Assembly: GCA_963743595.1 (NCBI GenBank)
Contig: CAVURW010000201.1
Coordinates: 1-28,111, forward strand
DNA: 28,111 bases
Direction: 5' to 3'
From: CAVURW01 sp963743595
GTDB taxonomy: Bacteria > Verrucomicrobiota > Verrucomicrobiia > Methylacidiphilales > UBA1321
A program made the position numbers and the translations under genes. Below are positions 24,066 through 28,111 of the stretch, one piece after another. Below the pieces are notes generated by a model. It searched no databases. It was not told the DNA's origin and worked only from the letters and a program-made list of their open reading frames with translations. Position 1 is the stretch's first letter. Every line of letters starts with the position of its first letter.

Positions 24066-24160
24066 TAGGGTGAAACCCTACCCGATTTAGATGGGGCGAT
24101 CACCCCATGTTCAGGCGGGGAGCATCGGTGGTTCACTCCAGGTGCTAGCTGACTCCAGGT
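24066..24160. promoter_or_regulatory. Tandem hairpins and a 9-bp direct repeat ahead of the mla genes
   Basis: TAGGGT-GAA-ACCCTA (24066-24080) and ATGGGG-CGATCA-CCCCAT (24091-24108) are perfect inverted repeats only 10 bases apart. ACTCCAGGT then occurs twice (24135-24143 and 24152-24160), 17 bases centre to centre. They lie between the divergent csbD-like and mlaE starts, so they may be operator or leader elements. Confidence 0.4.
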
Positions 24161-24225
24161 ATGACTAAGCTCTTCCCCCTTTTCCCTGTCTGTAACTCCC
24201 GCCTGATGAGAGCGCGGGCAAAATC

Positions 24226-25035
24226 ATGAAGAGTGCCGCCCAGTTCCTTTCGGATTTAACGCGAATGGCCCGACGTTTTCTCGAGGAGCTTTCCAGCCTC
24301 GTCCACATGGGTCGGGAAACCGTTTCGGAATTCATGGAGCGCATCGCCATGGGGCGCTCACCGGTGACGATGGAACAGCTCTTCTTTCAAACAAATCGCG
24401 TCGGCATCGGCTCGATTCCTTTGGTCGTTCTCGTCTCGGTCTTCATCGGGTTATCCATGGCACTACTTACCGGCTATCAACTCCAAAAATATGGCCTGAT
24501 CACCTTGATCCCTGCGGTCGTTTCCGTCTCGTTCACCCGAGAGATGGGACCGCTCTTTACCGGCATCGTCTTGGCCGCACGAATCGGAGCGGCATTCACA
24601 GCTGAATTGGGCGCGATGACGGCCTCGGAAGAGGTCGATGCCATTGAAGGCATGGGGATCGGCCCCCTGCGTTTCCTGGTCGTCCCCCGCTTCCTGGCGA
24701 TCCTCAGCATGACGCCTTGTCTCGCGCTCATCTCCACCATCTCCGCGATTATCGGTGGGGCAATTATCTCTAGTGCTATGCTGGGTTTAAACTACAGTTT
24801 CTTTTACGAGCAAGTCGTCTCAAATCTCCTGGCCAAAGACGTTATTTCTGGCCTTGTGAAGAGCATCTTTTTCGGCGGAATCGTGGGATGGATCGCCTGC
24901 TACAAGGGCCTCGCGGTTCGCGGCGGCGCGGTGGGAGTGGGCACTGCCACGACAGCGAGTGTGGTCAATTCGATCTGCGCCGTGATCGCCTGCGATTCCA
25001 TTTGCAACCTCGTTTTGATCTCCTTCTTACCATGA
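24226..25035 (+). CDS. mlaE: MlaE-family lipid transport permease
   Basis: The 269-residue product is the membrane permease of an Mla/Mce-type ABC transporter moving lipids between inner and outer membranes. Five or six hydrophobic segments and the MlaE pattern are visible: PAVVSVSFTREMGPLFTGI, ARIGAAFTAELGAMTASEEV, DAIEGMGI and FFGGIVGWIACYKG. Slightly long for the family because of a charged N-terminal helix (about 1-45). Its stop overlaps the start of mlaF by four bases (ATGA), so the two are translationally coupled. No clear Shine-Dalgarno sequence. Confidence 0.95.
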   Translation: MKSAAQFLSDLTRMARRFLEELSSLVHMGRETVSEFMERIAMGRSPVTMEQLFFQTNRVGIGSIPLVVLVSVFIGLSMALLTGYQLQKYGLITLIPAVVSVSFTREMGPLFTGIVLAARIGAAFTAELGAMTASEEVDAIEGMGIGPLRFLVVPRFLAILSMTPCLALISTISAIIGGAIISSAMLGLNYSFFYEQVVSNLLAKDVISGLVKSIFFGGIVGWIACYKGLAVRGGAVGVGTATTASVVNSICAVIACDSICNLVLISFLP

Positions 25036-25790
25036 GCGCTTTACCCGATCCTATGCTGGAATTGAAAGGCATCAAACTCAGCTTTGGCAGCAAGGTGATT
25101 CTCCGCGATATCAACCTCTCCGTAAAAGCCGGGGAGATTCTGGTGATCATGGGCTCGAGTGGCACTGGGAAAAGCACGCTGCTCCGCCTTGTCCTGGGTC
25201 TTTTAAAGCCCGATACTGGTTCAGTCCTGCTCCACGGAGATGACATTCCTAAATTGACGCGTCCCGAGCTAAACCGCATCCGAAGGAAAGTCGGGATGGT
25301 CTATCAAAATGCAGCATTGGTCAGCTCCATGACGGTGAGTGATAATATCGGGTTACCGCTTCGTGAACTCTCGGATAAAAAAGAGGACGAGATTCGATCC
25401 ATTATCGATAAAAAATTGGAGTTGGTTGGGTTGAAGGATATTCAGGATAAATTGCCGGACGAGCTAAGCGGTGGCATGGCGAAACGCGTCGGGTTAGCCC
25501 GAGCCTTGGCTCTCGATCCGGAGCTCATCCTATTTGACGAACCCTCCGCTGGCCTCGACCCCATCAATAGCGCTCTGATTGATAAACTCATTCTCAGTTT
25601 AAAGAAGGAACATCACGTCACTTCAATCGTGGTAACGCACGAAATGACCAGTGCTTTTTCCATTGCGACACGAATGGCGATGTTGAACGAGGGTCAAGTA
25701 CTGAAAGAAGGCGCTCCCGAAGAATTCAAAACATCGGGTGATCCCTTCATCAAAGAGTTCCTTTCGCCCTACTTGGCAAACGAGAGTTAA
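25032..25790 (+). CDS. mlaF: MlaF-family ABC transporter ATPase
   Basis: The product has 252 residues from ATG 25032; a longer upstream frame overlaps mlaE and is rejected. It is a complete ABC ATPase: Walker A GSSGTGKST, Q-loop MVYQNAALVS, signature LSGGMAKRVGLARALA, Walker B LILFDEPSAGLDP, and switch His in VVTHEM. It powers lipid movement through MlaE. GGMAKRVGLAR is a typical MlaF form of the signature. mlaD starts three bases after the stop. Confidence 0.96.
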   Translation: MSALPDPMLELKGIKLSFGSKVILRDINLSVKAGEILVIMGSSGTGKSTLLRLVLGLLKPDTGSVLLHGDDIPKLTRPELNRIRRKVGMVYQNAALVSSMTVSDNIGLPLRELSDKKEDEIRSIIDKKLELVGLKDIQDKLPDELSGGMAKRVGLARALALDPELILFDEPSAGLDPINSALIDKLILSLKKEHHVTSIVVTHEMTSAFSIATRMAMLNEGQVLKEGAPEEFKTSGDPFIKEFLSPYLANES

Positions 25791-25793
25791 ATC

Positions 25794-26672
25794 ATGCAAA
25801 TCCATAAAAATGAAATCACGACAGGACTTTTGGTCCTCGGAACTATGGCAATCTTTGGGGTTGTTATCGCTTACACCACATTGCCCGGCGTCTTAACGCC
25901 CATGAATACTTATCGAATTTACTTCGATAACTTGAACGGGCTAACGATCGGCGCGCCCGTGTTACTGGGGGGGCGACAAATCGGAAAAGTGTCGGCGCTT
26001 CAGTCCCCTGTACCCTTAACCAAGCGTCCGGTTGGACACGCGGATTATGAAGTCTCCGTGGATGTTCAAGTCGATCGCAGCGCGCGTGTGTACCAAAACG
26101 TAACCCCGCGCCTGCTCCAGCAAGGCCTGATGGGTCAGGAGGTAATCGATTTTGTACACGGCGATGAGACTAAGGAACTCTCCCTAGACAAAGCGGAGTT
26201 TGTTGGCGTGCGAACTCCCGATATTTCCGAGGCGCTCGCGGCCAATATGGACCGATTGACCGGAGAGAACTCCGACTTGGCCCACACCATTAAACACATC
26301 CAAAAGATAACGGCGGACGACTCCGATTTATCAGTGGGCATCAAGAACTTAAAGACAATCACGTCTGACGATTCTGATCTTTCTCAAGCGATTAAAAACA
26401 TGAAAGATCTCATTGGTAAACTGAACGATACCAAGGTAACGCAGATCATTTCCAATGCCGAGCAACTCAGCGAAACCTTAAAACGCGAACCGTGGCGGCT
26501 CCTGTGGCCCAGCTCAAAGTCTTATCACGGGGATGTGGACCCAGATGCGCCGGCTACACCAGTTCACCAAGAACGGGATGACGCCAAACCGTTAGCTATA
26601 AAACCCATTCCGCTGAAGCCGAGCGTTCAAGAAACCAAGAAACCCTCACCCAGCTACCCTCGACAACCGTAG
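25794..26672 (+). CDS. mlaD: MlaD-family MCE-domain protein with extended C-terminus
   Basis: The 292-residue product has an N-terminal membrane anchor (about 10-30) and one MCE domain (about 38-120, with YFDNLNGLTIGAPVLLGGRQ and QGLMGQEVIDFVHG). MCE domains form hexameric rings that bind lipids in the periplasm. After it come three 17-residue units, starting NSDLAHTIKHIQK, DSDLSVGIKNLK and DSDLSQAIKNMK, which look like a helical coil extending the ring into a tube or arm. A Pro-rich charged tail follows. The 32-residue membrane protein downstream may belong to the same operon. Confidence 0.93.
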   Translation: MQIHKNEITTGLLVLGTMAIFGVVIAYTTLPGVLTPMNTYRIYFDNLNGLTIGAPVLLGGRQIGKVSALQSPVPLTKRPVGHADYEVSVDVQVDRSARVYQNVTPRLLQQGLMGQEVIDFVHGDETKELSLDKAEFVGVRTPDISEALAANMDRLTGENSDLAHTIKHIQKITADDSDLSVGIKNLKTITSDDSDLSQAIKNMKDLIGKLNDTKVTQIISNAEQLSETLKREPWRLLWPSSKSYHGDVDPDAPATPVHQERDDAKPLAIKPIPLKPSVQETKKPSPSYPRQP

Positions 26673-26718
26673 TTCCCCACGATCAACTTCCTTCCGTAAG
26701 TCCCAATTGAAAGGCTCC

Positions 26719-26817
26719 ATGAAACACAAGAATCTCTGTGCCGTTGTCATCTTTGCAGGCGTCTGCATGATCGGTCTTGGTATCGCCATCACTCTTGCCC
26801 TTAAAAAGGTAAAGTAA
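26719..26817 (+). CDS. 32-residue single-membrane-segment microprotein
   Basis: The product starts MKHKNLCAVVIFAGVCMIGL and ends IAITLALKKVK: a basic N-terminus, one hydrophobic segment of about 22 residues, and a basic C-terminus. GAAAGG about seven bases before the ATG is a plausible ribosome site. It lies 46 bases after mlaD on the same strand. It might stabilise the transporter, or be a chance ORF. Its compactness, good ribosome site and single clean membrane segment favour a real gene. Confidence 0.5.
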   Translation: MKHKNLCAVVIFAGVCMIGLGIAITLALKKVK

Positions 26818-26831
26818 GGTCGAGCGGAATG

Positions 26832-26857
26832 CTCAGCGCAGACTAAATCGCGCTGAG
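26832..26857. terminator. Perfect 8-bp hairpin between convergent genes
   Basis: CTCAGCGC (26832-26839) pairs perfectly with GCGCTGAG (26850-26857) across a 10-base loop containing the stop codon of the alpha-galactosidase gene. No T-run on either strand. Confidence 0.45.
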
Positions 26858-28111
26858 ATTCAAAACGGCCCCGCTGAATTCAAATGCCCGGCTCACGACA
26901 AGCTTGCCGTCGATTAACTCACAGCAAATCGAACCATCGTGGAATGATCCGCTAACGGTCCACGTTGCCTCTACTTTCGGTAACTCGATGACCCACGGCA
27001 TAAACGCGCCTTTCTTAGTCGCAAACTGGTGTAGGACAACGAGGCAATTCTTCCCGGAGTGCCCAAGCCGAACCACCGATTGACGCCCGGTGGGGTATCT
27101 CCAGGTCGATTCGATATCCTGTTCCAAGGTGCTGCGCCCCCGCGACAAGACGGGCACGGCCTTTGCATATTCCTCTTCCCCTTTACGAACGACATCCCAC
27201 TGCTCTTGCGATAACCGATCCATTTCGCCCGAGAGGCACATCCGGCCCAGAAACGTCGCCGTCAGCGAGTAGGTTAGCCGTTGAATCGAATCCGACGTAT
27301 GCAAGACGGCCCAGATCAGCGATTGCTGGGGCAAAATCAACCGTTGTAGGTTCGCCGCGATTATTGGAATTTCGGTCAATTCATGGGCATCGGACGACGA
27401 GGAGACGGCTGTTCGCCCCATCATGGAACGCTCCAACCGATGCCCGCCGGACGAACAATTCTCGATCACCAAATCCGGGAGTTCACTCCGGATGCGATCG
27501 AAGAATCGGTAAACGCCTTCCACGTGCTGGCGAAGTCCCTCACCCTGCGATTCCGCTCCATCGCACCCCAGGCCGATTGTCTCGTTGTAGTCGACTTTCA
27601 GGTAGCCGAATCCGCATTCTTTAATTAACCCGATCACGAGCTCCGCCAAGTGCTCCTGTGCAGCTCTCTTCCTCAAATCCCAGAAGCGCCGACTGCGCAC
27701 CGTTAGCGGCACTCCATCCCGGTGAAGCAGGAGATCCTGCATTTGAAACGCTTGGGAACGCGACCCGCACGTCTCCATCTCAAACCAAATTCCCGGGATG
27801 AGTCCGCGCTCACGAATGGCCTGCGCAGTCGCCTTCAAACCCTCGGGAAACAGCTTCGTGCTCGGCACCCAATCTCCATGCCCATTATTCCACGAACCCT
27901 CGCCCGTCTTGTACCATCCGGCATCGATAACCAAGTAAGCGGCCGTCGAGCGATTCGCCCGTAGCGACTCCGCCACCTCGATCATCCGCTGGTGGCTCGG
28001 ATCCCCCCAAGTCAGACACCACTCATTCACCATCACCGGTAAGCTTTGCTCCGGCTCCGGAAGACGCTCCGTAAAACCGAGTTGAGCCTGCACCATTTGA
28101 TGGCAGAGATC
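26843..28111 (-). CDS. Alpha-galactosidase, GH36-type (5' end cut by window)
   Basis: The visible 422 codons carry the catalytic (beta/alpha)8 barrel of a GH36-type alpha-galactosidase, which releases alpha-linked galactose from oligosaccharides or glycans. Numbering from the Met at 28096, the nucleophile Asp169 is visible in GYLKVDYNETIG and the acid/base Asp236 in SSSSDAHELT, preceded by ENCSSGGHR. Substrate-pocket motifs such as VIDAGWYKTGEG and PGIWFEMETCGS also fit. The frame stays open past the Met at 28096 to the window end, and GH36 proteins have an extra N-terminal beta-sandwich of about 250-300 residues, so the true start is most likely beyond the window. No signal peptide can be judged. 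Confidence 0.92.
   Translation of the reverse strand, partial: DLCHQMVQAQLGFTERLPEPEQSLPVMVNEWCLTWGDPSHQRMIEVAESLRANRSTAAYLVIDAGWYKTGEGSWNNGHGDWVPSTKLFPEGLKATAQAIRERGLIPGIWFEMETCGSRSQAFQMQDLLLHRDGVPLTVRSRRFWDLRKRAAQEHLAELVIGLIKECGFGYLKVDYNETIGLGCDGAESQGEGLRQHVEGVYRFFDRIRSELPDLVIENCSSGGHRLERSMMGRTAVSSSSDAHELTEIPIIAANLQRLILPQQSLIWAVLHTSDSIQRLTYSLTATFLGRMCLSGEMDRLSQEQWDVVRKGEEEYAKAVPVLSRGRSTLEQDIESTWRYPTGRQSVVRLGHSGKNCLVVLHQFATKKGAFMPWVIELPKVEATWTVSGSFHDGSICCELIDGKLVVSRAFEFSGAVLNLSAI

Overview
The window looks like chromosomal DNA from a Verrucomicrobiota-type bacterium. This is an inference from gene content: a bacterial deoxyhypusine-synthase-family gene, Gram-negative Mla lipid-transport genes, a TonB-like protein, a very large secreted repeat protein, a secreted beta-helix protein, and a small 'EYLAERDE...HKWIESEK' protein type I associate with that group. 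No rRNA, tRNA, CRISPR array or intact insertion sequence was found. Many starts have weak or no Shine-Dalgarno sequence, so several were chosen from signal peptides or family length.

Layout. 1-4627: a truncated hypothetical gene, a hairpin-rich spacer, a 2.8-kb secreted protein gene, and a spacer with an apparent integrase remnant. 4628-8683: a secreted beta-helix protein (+), then on the minus strand a leucine-rich-repeat protein behind an XRE/S24 self-cleaving-type repressor. 8684-12834: a wHTH regulator, an IscU scaffold, an IscS-like protein and an Mrp/ApbC carrier, all on the plus strand, forming an iron-sulfur cluster locus. 12877-13703: two overlapping plus-strand genes, one a flavin-reductase-like protein. 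13809-15704: a TonB-like protein and a secreted protein (-). 15857-17562: deoxyhypusine-synthase-like and single-pass membrane proteins (+). 17670-20594: 6-phosphofructokinase, M23 peptidase and two small proteins (-). 20743-20922: a solitary antitoxin-like gene. 21004-23802: MBOAT acyltransferase, SGNH protein and acyl carrier protein, a Dlt-like O-acylation module without an adjacent ligase. 23839-24030: CsbD-like (-). 24226-26817: mlaE-mlaF-mlaD plus a 32-residue membrane protein. 26843-28111: 5'-truncated GH36 alpha-galactosidase (-).

Most interesting point: the IscS-like protein beside a textbook IscU keeps its fold signatures and sulfur-loop cysteine, but has Arg at the PLP Schiff-base lysine and substitutions at three other PLP contacts. 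The neighbouring Mrp lacks the second cysteine of its CxxC, and the regulator lacks a SufR-like cysteine triad. The locus looks like an iron-sulfur assembly operon rewired away from canonical desulfurase chemistry. Other leads are the Dlt-like O-acylation module, a stop-free hairpin-rich segment (369-788), a strong attenuator-like hairpin before the regulator, and an AT-rich patch inside mrp.
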